DNA from: Syngnathus acus
Taxonomy: Eukaryota; Chordata; Actinopteri; Syngnathiformes; Syngnathidae
DNA length: 64,000 bases
Assembly: GCF_901709675.1 (NCBI RefSeq)
Contig: NC_051098.1
Location: 5,902,000 to 5,965,999, forward strand
Reading direction: 5' to 3'
The first letter of the stretch is position 1; every line of letters begins with the position of its first letter. Positions 24,074-37,100 of this stretch are shown here, piece by piece. The notes under the pieces were generated by a model. The model saw only the letters and a list, made by a program, of their open reading frames with translations. It was not told the origin of the DNA and ran no database searches. The translations under genes were made by a program, and so were the position numbers.

Positions 24074-25495
24074 AGCTTCTCAGCGACACACCTCCATACG
24101 AGACCGCCGCGCCGACAGCCAAGGAGGGCTCAGTGGATCAACACCCTCACTCGTCATGTCGACTGCTTCAGTCAGGGACAGGAAGGACCTGCTGGTGCGG
24201 ACCAATAGCAGGGCTCGACGTGACTCATCCCGCCATAAGCAGCAGGTTGAGAATGGGAGTCAACAGAAGCCCCGCCCCTCTGCCAGCACACTCGTGCTTA
24301 TCTGCCGCATTCAAATTGTGGACTGGATCCACTCCGGTGGTGTGGCGTTGCAGTCCTCAGGTTCGTGCGTGTGGCAATACCGCCCCCCGCTGTCCACTAA
24401 GGTTCTGTATCTTAGCATACGCACTCACTGCTCTACAGCTTTTGTGTTGGCTCGTTGAGTCATGCGTTTACACTAAACCGTTGTTCCATTGTTTCCCAAC
24501 CTTGATTGAGGCAAACCATCTGACTTGATGTTTTACATTTTAGAAACAAATCTCATGGCACAGCACCAAACATAAATGCCACCAAAACTAAATATGCAAG
24601 GTAATTATGTACCTTCTCTCATCCAGTGGAATAACATTTAAAGGTATTATTTGTCGTCAAATCATTTTAGAACAAATGATGTGAAATTGGACAATTTGTA
24701 GCAGAATACCTGTTGAGCTTTTGGCACACTGGTTGGGAATCAATGCTCTAAATAATAAATGGATGCAGAAAGCGGTTCAACCTCCCAACTCTTGTATGGG
24801 ATTATTAAAATTGCAGTCAACTACGGAAGTGACACATTTGGACTGTAAATACTAGATCATTTGACGTTACTAGCACTGTGAAACTCAAGAATCCAAGCTG
24901 TTTAACATGGCATGAACCACGTACAACATGCCAGGCTCTCTGTTGTGATTTGAGATACAAATGAACCCGCCCCCCCACACCTTTTTGAAAAATATGTACA
25001 TTATGTTAACTATCATCTGTATGTAAACTTTTTGTTGCTTGTGATTCTCAAGTTCTGTCTACATTTGTTTTTTTTTGGGACCATGTACTTACCTTTACGA
25101 AGGTTACAAAACATGACATTCGGCCATTGTGCAAAATATTCTGTGTACTTAACGAAATTTGTCTGGTTTGTTCCCATTCCAAGTGATTGGAATTGCAAAG
25201 ATAAAGCTTTAGTTGTTGCTCTTCAGACGATGTGCTAATAAGCCTGGAGCAAATAGGTTTGAGATCATGATGGAGCCCAACACAAAATGTCTAAAAGTGG
25301 TCAGTGGTGATGACACTGGAAGACATGAACAATATTACACGTGTGTTTTCCCTATGGCGAAAGTTGTATTTGTAAATAGCCTGTAAAAGCTGGGCTGAAT
25401 TAGATTTCACTATTCTGAAAGATGCTGGGAAAATTATATGGAATAAGAACTATATAAAACATGACTTAATAAAAGGTTTTTGTTTGAAAATGTCT
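24074..25495 (+). other. MNT 3' UTR
   Basis: It runs from the MNT stop to an AATAAA hexamer at 25468-25473, followed by a TG/T-rich downstream element, giving a 3' UTR of about 1.4 kb. Open frames inside it have no recognisable product. Confidence 0.65.
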
Positions 25496-25669
25496 GGAGC
25501 TTTATCTTGTTTAATTTGGTAAAAATTACACTTTCCTCACCTGTTTTGTCACAGTTTTGGAATAATTGGATATTCTCATTAGAATGCATTACTTCTCATT
25601 AATACATTGTTCTATACTAAAACTAAAAGTATCCGCACAGAAGGACATCGGAAATATTCAAGAAATGTT

Positions 25670-27215
25670 CATGTATAGTAAGTCTTTTTTTTTTAAATTC
25701 AAATAATGACCTTTATATTTTTTAGTGAAAAAAATGTTTGTTTTTTTTGTGAAAAAATACATAATGTATATAGTAAGGCCTTTTTTTAGTTAAAAAAAAA
25801 AGATCATGTATAGCAGGGGTGTCGAACTCCAGTCCTCGGGGGCCGCGTTCCAATATGTTTTCCAAGTTACCCTCGTTATACACACCTGAGTGAAAAGATC
25901 AGTTCATTTTTACGTCCTGCAGGAGCCTAACTTTTGACGCAGGTGTACTTAACGAGGGAATCTTGGAAAACATGTTGGAATGCGGCCCCGAGGACTGGAG
26001 TTTGACACCTGTGACCTTTGCCCATGATATTTCCCTAATAAAGTGGCCTGTTATTAGGTACACCTGAAAATGGCGGTGTACCTAATGGAGTGTCCAAGAG
26101 ACGTCACAGATCAACCAACCAATCAGAAAGTGGGGGTGAGGGCGGGTGTGGCACTTTCCACTTTCAGTTCCAGGGGTGTCGAACTCTAGTCCCCGGGGGG
26201 CCGCGTTCCAATATGTTTTCCAAGGTACCCTCGTTAAACACACCTGCGTGAAAAGATTTTGTTCATTTTCACGTTCTGCAGGAGCCCAACTTTTCACACA
26301 GGTGCACTTAACGAGGGAATCTTGGAATACATGTTGGAATGCGGCCCCCGAGGACTGGAGTTCGACACCCCTGATGTATAGTAAGGCTTTTTTTTCATGT
26401 AAAAAATGATCATGTATATCAGTTTCTGTATATTCTCCATTTTCAGGTGTATCTAATAACAGGCCACTTTATTAAGGAAATATCATGGTCAAAGGTCACA
26501 GGTGTCAAACTCCAGTCCTCGGGGCCGCATTCCAATATGTTTTCCAAGATTCCCTCGTTAAGTGCACCTGTGTCAAAAGTTAGGCTCCTGCAGAACGTGA
26601 AAATGACCTGATCTTTTCACTCAGGTGTGTATAACGAGGGCAACTTGGAAAACATATTGGAACGCGGCCCCCGAAGACTGGAGTTCGACACCTCAATGTA
26701 TACAATTATATACATTGTATATAAATGCTTTTTTTTAGTTAAAAAAAAAAGACCATGTACACTAAAACTTTTTTTTTTATTAAAATAATGACCCTTTATT
26801 TTTTGTGAAATTTCTTTTTACAATGTATATAAGGCTTTTTCTTAATTGAAATGACCATGTAAAGGGCTTTATTGTTTAAAAAAGTGCCTTTTTTGTTTAA
26901 AAAAATGGCCATGTAAATGGCTAAGGCTTTCTTAGTAAAAATAATTATAGTAGCTTTTTTTTTTATTTAAAAAATGACCATGTAGAGTAAGACCTTTTTT
27001 TAATTTAAAAAAATGATCATGTATTGAAAGGATTTTTTAATTAAATAAATGACCATGTATGTAAGGCTTTTTTTTTCTTTAAATGACCATGCATAAGGTT
27101 TTTTTTGTGTGAAAAAATGACCATATATAGTAAGGCTTTTATTTACAAAATTACCATGTACGTATAGTAAGGCCTTTTTTTTTTTTTAAATTAAACAAAT
27201 GATCATGTCTTTCAA
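25670..27215. repeat. Degenerate AT-rich minisatellite between convergent genes
   Basis: A unit of about 40-55 bp recurs many times with variable homopolymer lengths. Its core is ATGTATAGTAAGGC, then a T run, then AGTTAAAAAAATGACC. The array is interrupted by the fold-back elements at 25814-26693. It separates the 3' ends of MNT (+) and SEPTIN4 (-). Confidence 0.8.
25814..26693. mobile_element. Nested fold-back (hAT-like) repeat cluster
   Basis: Three palindromic copies of about 200 bp lie at 25814-26011, 26171-26373 and 26499-26693. Each begins near CAGGGGTGTCGAACTCCAGT (or the variant CAGGTGTCAAACTCC) and ends with its inverse. On top of this, the segment 25814-26073 is repeated as its reverse complement at 26437-26693, so the whole block can fold on itself. 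CAGGGGTGTC-type termini are typical of hAT-superfamily non-autonomous elements; the family assignment is inference. The octamer ATGTATAG flanks the first copy on the left and the second copy on the right, but the host minisatellite also contains it, so it is weak as a target-site duplication. Confidence 0.7.
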
Positions 27216-28171
27216 ATTATAATTGTATTTTTATTAGCATTGTTTTTTGTTAGTTTTTTTGTTTTTGCATATTTTCCCCGGTCTTTCAATTTGCATTTAT
27301 ACATTATAACATAAATATACTTGAAGCATGAAATAAAAAATTAACTACGACAATATGTGACACAAAAGTAAATATTGCCAAAGAATAAAGGGTGGAGGAC
27401 AACAGGACGTTGTGCTGAATTACAACAACATGAGGTTTGTAATCACATTGTTCAGAGTACTAGCATTAAATATATTAATAATATAATGCACGAAGATAAT
27501 GAACTTCAAATGACAACGTTAGTATTTGTCATAAAACGTGAGCTAGAAATTTAAATTCCAAAGTCCATAATTAACCATGACTGTATTAGATATTGCTTCA
27601 ATGCAAAATTGCTTCAGTGTGTCTGTACGTATGTATGTAGTTAGGATTTTAGCCGTTTGCAAATTCACTACCACCTTTTGAATAAAAATGCTGAAATAAA
27701 TGCGTCTCCAATAAAATTTAGTGAGGTGCACGTTTAAGTGTTGCCACTAACAAAACACGGTGGCAATTTCAACTTGAAATCAAATTCGACAATTTCCATT
27801 CATTCAACTCATACAAAGCAGGTTAAACAACAATGTTGCAAAATAGTTTTCACGAGATAATCTTTAGAAAAAAATATTTTTCGGTGTTGAATAAAGAAAA
27901 GACATTTGATATATTTATGTTGACTTATAGTAATAATAACAAATAAAAATAACCTGCACCAAAGTAGAAAAAAAAAAAACATATCCAAAAAAATGTTTGA
28001 CAGTTTCAAGAGAAATTGATTAATTTAAATTTCTGAACAAGTGTCTCTTGTTTGTTGGTTTTACTCAATGATATTTTACAAAGTGGAGCATTCTTGCTTC
28101 ATCCTGCCGAGTTCATGACGGGCACTGATGAGGTTGATGAGGTTGGGATGGGAGGCGGGCGACGCAGCATG
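27216..28171 (-). other. Probable SEPTIN4 3' UTR
   Basis: AT-rich sequence downstream of the septin stop on the minus strand. A candidate AATAAA on the minus strand is at 27230-27235, which would give a 3' UTR of about 0.95 kb. No other feature is supported. Confidence 0.4.
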
Positions 28172-31100
28172 TCAGTAGGCGTCCTTCCTGGTGTGCATTT
28201 GGTTCTGAATCCTCTGCAGCATCTCTTGCATGCGCCGCAACTGATGGGACACATCACAACATTACACGTTACACACACTGGTGGGCACTAAAAGCCACAT
28301 TCAATCAATAAAGCACTGCGATTCCAATCACATGACCTCATCTGCCGCCACACTCAAGTAGCTGGTGGGTGCCAGCACCCAATATCTCTTAACATAATGC
28401 TTGATTTTGATAGTATAATGCTATTTGTCAACACAAAAACAAACAAAGGAAAGATATCATAGAAACAATAGTGCATTTTTATTATTTGATGGAATAAATT
28501 GGATCAGGTGTGATAAAATAGAGGTAAGTGTAACATCATCTTCTGTAATTGACGACAGCATTACGTAAACCGTGAACCTCCACTAGATGGCCGTTCATTG
28601 TTTACGGTATTATTTTATGTTTTTTTTATGTGTTGCCGCTGTAGCAGTTGTTTGAGGATTGTAATTAAAGCTATGCTAATTTCTGCTAACGCAGGGTGTT
28701 TGTTAGACAAACATATAATAAATATTCAATTGAAAAGAAGGTGAATTTCTCTTATTTGAAGAACTATGTGAGGAACATTGTGATGTTATGCTATAATAAA
28801 CATTTCTTTTGTAAACTTGTGGGATGGGTAAAACTATTTATAGAAGCATTTACGTATGATCTTATTATATTGTGGCGGTCCAGAACTTATCGCTGGCATC
28901 TGGCCAAACCCTTGTACTGCCAAAATCAACCCATTCAGCATGTTCATTCAATCATGAATAATGAATGCCTTGTCAAAGAGCGTAAGCCATTGCATACATG
29001 AATGCATTGTAAAAAATAACATACGTGTGGTGTGGAGTGACCTAGCGTGTGGATTTGTAAAAATTATTGTACATTTACAAAAATCACGACAAGAGAATTT
29101 AGCCCGAAACCATCAATATTTATATTCTAAATGTGCAAACTTCACCATATGCTGCTGTTATTATTGTAGGCTGCAATATTGGAGCAGAATTGGTGATACA
29201 CTTCACATTAAGTTAATTTTATTCCATTGTATATGGATCCTACTTATTTTTTGTGATTACCTATGCTGAAACAACTATCTAATCACGCCAACTGCGAATG
29301 TGACCAAAAAAACATGGAGAGTGAGAAAAAGAACGAGGACCAACGAGAACACAGCAGATGGGAAACTGACAGGGGAGTGCAACCAAGTATGAGACCAGTC
29401 AGAAGATAAACAGCGAGATTATAGCTTATAACAATATGGAGAGCGAGAACAAACAGTGAGAACGTGTCCAATATGAGGAGAAACATAGAGAAAATAAAGT
29501 GAAAACAGTCATGAGAAGTCAAAGAAGTGGCCAAGCATCAACAAAGCAATCTCATTTAAAATGTTTGCTGCTGAAACATGAGCTGCAATAGCATGAGAGC
29601 CGAGGACCCTTAAAGGGCCTCGTCCTCCAAATGGGAGCGGGCCTGGCCGTGGCCTCCGAACTCCATCTCAAACGCGTGCGGTGCCCGATGCTCATGATCG
29701 GCGTGCCGCTGCCCGGGAAGGAGCGGCGACTCCGTTTGGGGGTCAGCGGCCCGTACCTCTTCGTCTTTTTCCCGAATCAGCTTTTCCGTCTGATTGTCAG
29801 TGACGTCGCCCACTGCTGGGATGGGGAAGTCGGTGCCGCTCTCTCTGGTTAGCTTACTGGGGACACACATGCACACACGTGCAACATTAAATCTGGTTGA
29901 CATCTATATACTTTGTACTCTACCATTTTTGGGGATGTTGGGCTTTGGACTGAAGTCTCAGGATGAACCTCAAATAGGAATATTCTATTTGCTGATCTTG
30001 ATAAAGTCTATCATTAGCCAACAAGTAAATCATCTCAAAGCTCTTAGTGCAATCGCTAAAAATGTGAATCAACATTGTTCCAATATGTTTGCATCATACT
30101 TGCGGTTGCGCTCCTTCACAACCATGCGAGTCATATTCTGGATGCAGTGGGCTCGGTAGTTCTCGTAGTGGGTCTCCCGGGTCACGTCTTTCAGGTCCTG
30201 CATGTGACTTCGAACCAGCATGTTCCTCAACTTCACAAAGTCACAGTGTGCCGAGTTCTCAACTGCAGAAGGAGCAATGCGAAGATGGCAACATGTTCAA
30301 GCTGCATGTGGCATATTTGGTGTCTCAACTTTGAACTTGGGGGTGGGGGGGGGGGGGTTCCTTACCTTCGACGATCCCCCAAGGGTACAGACGACCTCGC
30401 ACCCGCTTGCCTTTGGCTTCCACCACTGTGTTGCTGCCGATTACGGCAAATGGAATGCTGTCCTTATTGTGGGAATAAGTAGAATGAATGAAATGTTAGG
30501 ACAATAAGGGCAAACGTGTTGGGAAACCAGGCCTCGTTGCAAACAATCCCTTACTAAATGCATCCCAATACTTCTGTCCGTACAATATAAGGTCACCCTC
30601 TCTTTCCTCTTTGTCGTTTCTGCCTTTGCAATATTTTCGAGAGACTGCTGCAAAGACACGACACGCTTCACGGCATGATGCGCGAAGGGAGCTGGAGGTG
30701 GAGGCTGACTCACAACTGCTAAATCAAGAGGAGCTCAACAAGGTCACGCTCCTGTTTTATTTCATTAACCACCAACGTAGCACTGTCCTAACATCACATC
30801 GTGTGGCTGGATCATCCTCGCAATGTTCAAAGTGAAAGAAAAAAGGTATCTCGTTGTGGCTGCTTCAGCACAAATGGTCTCACTCTCACCTTCAACTCTT
30901 GATCTTGCTGCTTGAAGTCGTCATCTTCATCAGAGTCGCAGTCGGGGAACTGGTATATCTTAATACCATATAGCTCGATCTCTTCTCTAATCTACATCAA
31001 GTAAAGCCAACAAAAGCATTTTAGCCGCTAGGTAGAAGCCCCCGAAATATCAGTTATGCAAGAAAGAGCTCAACGGCCCCACCTTTATTTTTTTCTTCTT

Positions 31101-34100
31101 GACCTCACTCGGGGTGAGCGTGTCTGCTTTGGCCAACACTGGAACAATATTAACTTTCTCGTGCAGGGCTTTCATAAATTCCACATCCAGCGGCCGAAGG
31201 CTGCAAAACACAACACGAGTATGAATGAAGTGAGTCTGTTAATGCAGCAGGGAGGAGGATGATTCACTGTTGGCTTGTGCAATGACCACCAGTTGCCAAG
31301 AGAGGGAGCAGTTTCACCGCCGCTGTGACTTTGAATCGCCCCTGAAGCAGGACTTTAAGCTTTGAGGTGGTCCTTAAATACACATTATGGCATGATTCTA
31401 AAAGAAGAAGAGATTAACCTGAAGACAATTACTCGAGTGGAAACGCTAGTGACTGTACTGAAGCTGAGGCATTCATTTGTAATCATGTCGGTCAATCAGT
31501 GGCTGTGACCAAAGTGGGTCAAATCTGATCCATTCTCGGCGGGCAGACTAAAGGTACGGTCGTCCCTGGGAAGGACGCGGCGGCTTTCTCGTACCCGTGG
31601 CCGAAGGGGGAGATGAAGTAGAGGCAGCAGTGCACTCGGTTGTCTTGGATGTTTTTGCGGTTGAGGCCACTCTCATCCCTAAAGTATTGCTCGAACTGCT
31701 GGTCGATGTAGTCTGCCACTGGCTTCCAGCTACAGAGGAGACAAGCAGATTCTGAGCACGCGCCCAACAAACAGCAGAAACGGACAGTGTCTGTGTCTCT
31801 GTGTGTGTAGTGTACCATTCCGTGTTGTTAACAGCATCGCCAAAGCCGGGCGTGTCTACAATAGTCAGCTTCAGCTTGACTCCTTTTTCTTCAATATCAA
31901 CAGTGTGCTTGGTGATTTCCACCGTTTGCATGATCCGTTCTAAAGAATGACACAAGCACAAACAACAATGTGCTGGTCAGTAACAGCAGCGCGCACTCTG
32001 GATTTCCCAAACATTCCAATTCACAAGTGGATTTTCCATCCAATAGCACCAACTTGGCACTTTTTGCTACTGGCAAAACAAGGTCAACAAGGTGCCATTT
32101 ATCAAACCTTATTCCATGTTGAGACCATCTGATTGACCTGAGGGTCACTCGTTAATAGAGCAGATTTACTCTTGCTACCTTACTTACATTTGAGGACACA
32201 CGGCTGAAAATTAAAAGGAGGAATAATAATTGAGGCGGTACTGTGCATGGTCACCTTCAGCATTGAGCAGTCTCCTGTCTTTGTAAAGATCTGTGAGGAA
32301 GAGACTGTTGACCAGGGTGGATTTTCCCAGGCCAGACTCGCCTGGAAACACAGGTCCGGTCATAAGGAGAAAACAAGCAAGAAAATACCCATTGAGATTT
32401 GGTGCTGGGTTTATGGTCAAATGTTGCTGCTGATTAGTCGAGACTAGACATTACCTGCCACCATGAGTGTAAAGTCAAATCCTTTCTTGACCGACTTGCG
32501 GTGCACTTGGTTGGGGAGTGTTGCAAAACCTACATATTCCTTGTCCTGATCCTGAAAAGAAAAAAAGGAAATTAGGATGCACTGCATTCAGAGAATTGGG
32601 CACTTAAGTGGGTTGTTTCATGGGGTCTTTTGGTGAGAATGTTTGGTATGTGAATAAGTCAACACAAGCACAGCGGCACCAGCAACACAAAGCAACAGTC
32701 ACTTCCTACCCCACCAGAACAACAATCAGCTTCTAAACTACACACACACTGACGCACACACACACACAGACACACACACAGACAGATATCGTCTTCTCGC
32801 TATGTTACCTCATTATTGCTGTAAGGGTCAAAACGGGCCCACGGACTTTTGGGTCGGGAGGGACTGATGGGAAAGGGCAAGTCAAAGTCCACGCTTGGCG
32901 GTAAACTGGGCTCGCAACCTGACTCCAACTGGGCCCTTCCCGCCACAAGGGGGCGCAAACCGGACGGGGTGTGAGGGCGCTCTTGGCCCTCAGCTTCCCC
33001 GTCTGCATCATGAGCCTCTTGGCCATGATGGAGCTGCTGTGGACTGTGGTCACGCTCATGCTCAAGGTGCTCATGTTCTACATGACAGCAGGGCTCTTGC
33101 AAAATGTTCTCCACCTCGGAGTCATCGGAGTGGCTGGAACGCTAGACGAGTTGGGGGGTTGAATGAGGAGGAACAGAAGGGGGTAGATGAAGGAGGTGGT
33201 AGATGGCAAGTGTTACTTTTTGAGAGGAGGTAAAGTACAAAGACCTTGCCATCTTACTAAGGCAGGCACAGTGTTGGGAATTTCATGATCAAGCATATTT
33301 ACTTCTGCGCTTTTCAATGCGCTTGTTCATTCAATTAGTTAAACGTCAATATTAATTTCAGTTTTTTTTTTTTTCATGCTATATGTCCGAGTTGACGTAC
33401 AGTCTATAGAAGGCTCACAAACGCTCGTGTTCGGCTCCAGTTACCAAAGACTGATGGCTTGCTGGCTGCCACTCAACCAAGATGAATAATGTAGAGGCCA
33501 CAAGAGAGCCATCAGCCCATTTCATCTCGGCTACAGAGTGGCCCATGTGATGACTTGCACGCACATTTACATATTATTGCTGAGTCATTAATAAAGGTTG
33601 ATTTGCTCTATTTGTAAAAAGGCTTGATGTTTGATCAACACTCAGGAGACACTTGATTATGTGAACCGACACAATCAAATGAGATCCGATATTCTTGTGT
33701 CTCGTTTTTCTGACGGTCGTTTTTGTTCTCGCATTGGCAGTGTAAGTGACTAGGCAGGCAGTGAGCGGTACCTGGTCCACATCAAGTTCCCCACTTGGAT
33801 GTGGGGGGACGGGATAGGAGTCCCGCTCGTCTGATGACGACGGCATTTCATGGTCACTGTCCTCCATTGCAAGTGGGGCTAAAGTGAACTCTGCAATCTT
33901 CAACCAGAAGGGAGTATGTTCGTGGAATGGTTTAATACGGAAAAGAAGGGTCAAGAGCACATGGTTGGAGAACCAGGAATTGAGTGAGAGTATCATGATC
34001 GGGCAAAACGGAGAAGAACAAAAAGGAAGGTGGAAAAAAAAAAAAACATCATTGACAATACACAAACTCTCTCCATAGTCTTGTCATTTTGCAGCCATCC

Positions 34101-37100
34101 ACAGCTTTGGGGCATGTGGTGCAATTGACAGTTGCACTCTTTAGGAAATGAGTGACCTGCTTTTCTGTGCTACAACCACAGCTGAGAGATCAATGCCCAA
34201 CACACTCAGTCGTGTGACCTAGATACATACAAACATGGATTTGGTCAAGCCAAAAGTAAACATAATTCATATTTACTGCATGCTAATTTCATTTTAGTGC
34301 ACAAACAATCCATGCTGTTCACACATCACACCCTTGATGTAGGCTTCTGCTAATTCAGTAAAGATGAATACTTGAAAGATCAAAGTCACACCACAACAAA
34401 CAAGATGACCCAATCCTGCTCACCCTCTGTGCAGAAGCAGGCGCTTTCTCACGCAGGCTACTGAAGATCTACGAGAGCTTTCGAACTTCTGTTTCGCTTC
34501 CCTCCGCAAGCTTCTCCTCAAGCAGGAAACAGGAAACGGAGGTATGAGCCTCAGAATTTATACATCGCCACCACCGGATGTCGCGTCCTACATGGCCATC
34601 GACCCTCTCGGCACCCCCGGGATACTGATCACACACATTGATGAGATCCATCACTGCGGCAGTGTCCAGTACAAACATCACACTTTGCTGTTATCACACA
34701 CACCGTGCTATTCAAATGAGCTACTAAACCCATTTTTGTTTAATTCATCAAGTCTAAATTATACATTACAGGGATGCTAATGAACCTACTAATTAAGTGC
34801 ATGAACTACCTACAAACTATTTATATGCCAACATAATTGTGTAGGACATTAACAATTAAGGAAGCGCTCATTTGTATGGAAATGTATGCCACACTTTTCT
34901 AACATTGTCTGACTAACAAATGTGGGTCGTCTTCTATTCCAGCCTCTATTGTGATGTAAACATACAGGGATCAAGTCAAAATTCACACAAATGCGTTTGT
35001 GTGTTTAGCTCACACTGCTCAAACAGAACAAAAATGATGCAGTGACCAGTCAGCACTTTTTGTTGCAGAATAACAAAACGCTTAATTGTTGTTAAACATT
35101 TTCTCATTAAAATAAACTGTGTAAATAATTACACCAAATCAATAACCCATATTTTAAAACTCAATACGCATTTCTCATGTTAAGCACGACACGACCAGAA
35201 CAAACCCAATGCCTCAAACTAAGGGCAACATATCAGGCTCAACAAAGCAATTAAGCAAGCAAAACCTGAGCCACTTCACAACAAAAGTCTCCACAATGCT
35301 CAAGACAATATTGACAGCGGTCATCACATTTAGAATGGACAAATTCAAACTATCTAATCAGAACGCAGGCAACAACAGACTCCCACTGGGGCCAGTCTCA
35401 TCGGAGACATGGACCAATTAAGCTTTCTTTACTTGGAGCAACTGGCATTTAAGCTCCACTTAATAATGAAATGGCCTAATTTTATGAGTGATTAATGAAA
35501 CACTTAATATTAGATGCTAAGTATGTTTCTGTTCAGGAGCTCAGGCCTAAAAAAAAATATCACGACAATAATAGAAAAAAGGGTCTTCCTATTGTTGTAT
35601 GCTGCTCATATTTGGTCTAACGAACCTAAAAACAAAAATTGGTAGTCAACAATTCTACCTCAACACCACCAAGGATATCATGTGACAATTACAAGTCGTC
35701 AACTGCTCATCCCAGGAAATCCATGCTCTGAATCCAATTAAAATGAAATGGACCACTCTCTTCTTAAATACTTCAAATCATGGAGAGAGGTAGTGACAGA
35801 AATCTCATAGGTACATCGTTGACCATGTAGAAAACATTCACAGTTGAATGGAAACTGTTTTAGTTGCAATCAGAGGACCAACTCCATATTTTCTTGCATT
35901 TTCAGTTCCCTTAGGCTTAATCGCCTGGTGTCCCAATAGAGAGAAGAGACGTGGAGCGTATAGAAATCGTTGACCATGTAGAAAACATTCACAGTTGAAT
36001 GGAAACTGTTTTAGTTGCAATCAGAGGACCAACTCCATATTTTCTTGCATTTCCAGTTCCCTTAGGCTTAATCGCCTGGTGTCCCAATAGAGAGAAGAGA
36101 CGTGGAGCGTGTAGAAATGCTATGATGGGACTCCCACATGGGCCCTGAGAAACAATGGAGGGACGAGAAGCCCAATTCAAAAATAAACCACTTGCGAGGT
36201 TGACTGCGGTGCCTTGTTACTGTTGGACGGTGGCAGTGGGCTTTTGCTGCAGCGCTGCTGATAGACGATGATTTGTGGCAGCTCTCAAGGGGAGGCCTAC
36301 ATCTAATGCTCCTTCTATGACATGGGAAATGCAAGCAGAAGCTGCCAAAAGTCGTTACCCAACTATATAATATGTTGTGAGTGAAGGTCTGCGATGAAAG
36401 CAGTTTTCAGCTCTGGAGGAAACGCAGCTGACTGACTCATTTGCAATCCCACAACAATGATCACGATACTACGATTCAGTGCGTGCTAAATTATTTATGG
36501 ACACCGGCGATACGGTCGCTATTTGATGTTTACGACTTTGAGACAAGAATGACCTTCCCAGCAGCATCAGGAACAGAAATCTATGAAGAATTGCTTTATG
36601 AAAACAAAAGTGGGAGCACACGAGCTAAATGCCAGTGAGGTCCTTCTCTTGTGGCGAGGCCAGCGGCAGGTGGTCAAGTCAGCCATGTGCGCTCTGAGTG
36701 AATGCCAGCGTTGTTTGAAAAGCACCAGTAAGTCTCTGTGTGACGTCAACCTTCACAATCTCTCCAGACTTCATGTACAATCTGCCTTGCAAGTCATATT
36801 AAGAACATATAGGTGGTGTGATTTTCAATTTCTGTTACGGTTCTACATTTTCAAACAATCATTTTAAATCAACAAAAATAAGCATAAAACTAAGGAAAGT
36901 TTCATCGTATCAGAACGCAGCAGCATTCCCCTACAAAGTCTAGCACAGACACCCCCAGATGGCCGTACCAGGCCCACAGTAGCACAATAACTACCGTAAT
37001 TTTCGGACTATAAGTCGCGTTTTTTTTCATAGTTTGGGTGGGGGTGCGACTTATACTCAGGAGCGACTTATATACATATATATGTTTTTTTTTCACTTTT

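Noticed and set aside
11564-29000. miR-132/212 or other microRNAs known near MNT in mammals
   Set aside because: I looked for the mature sequences I remember and did not see them.
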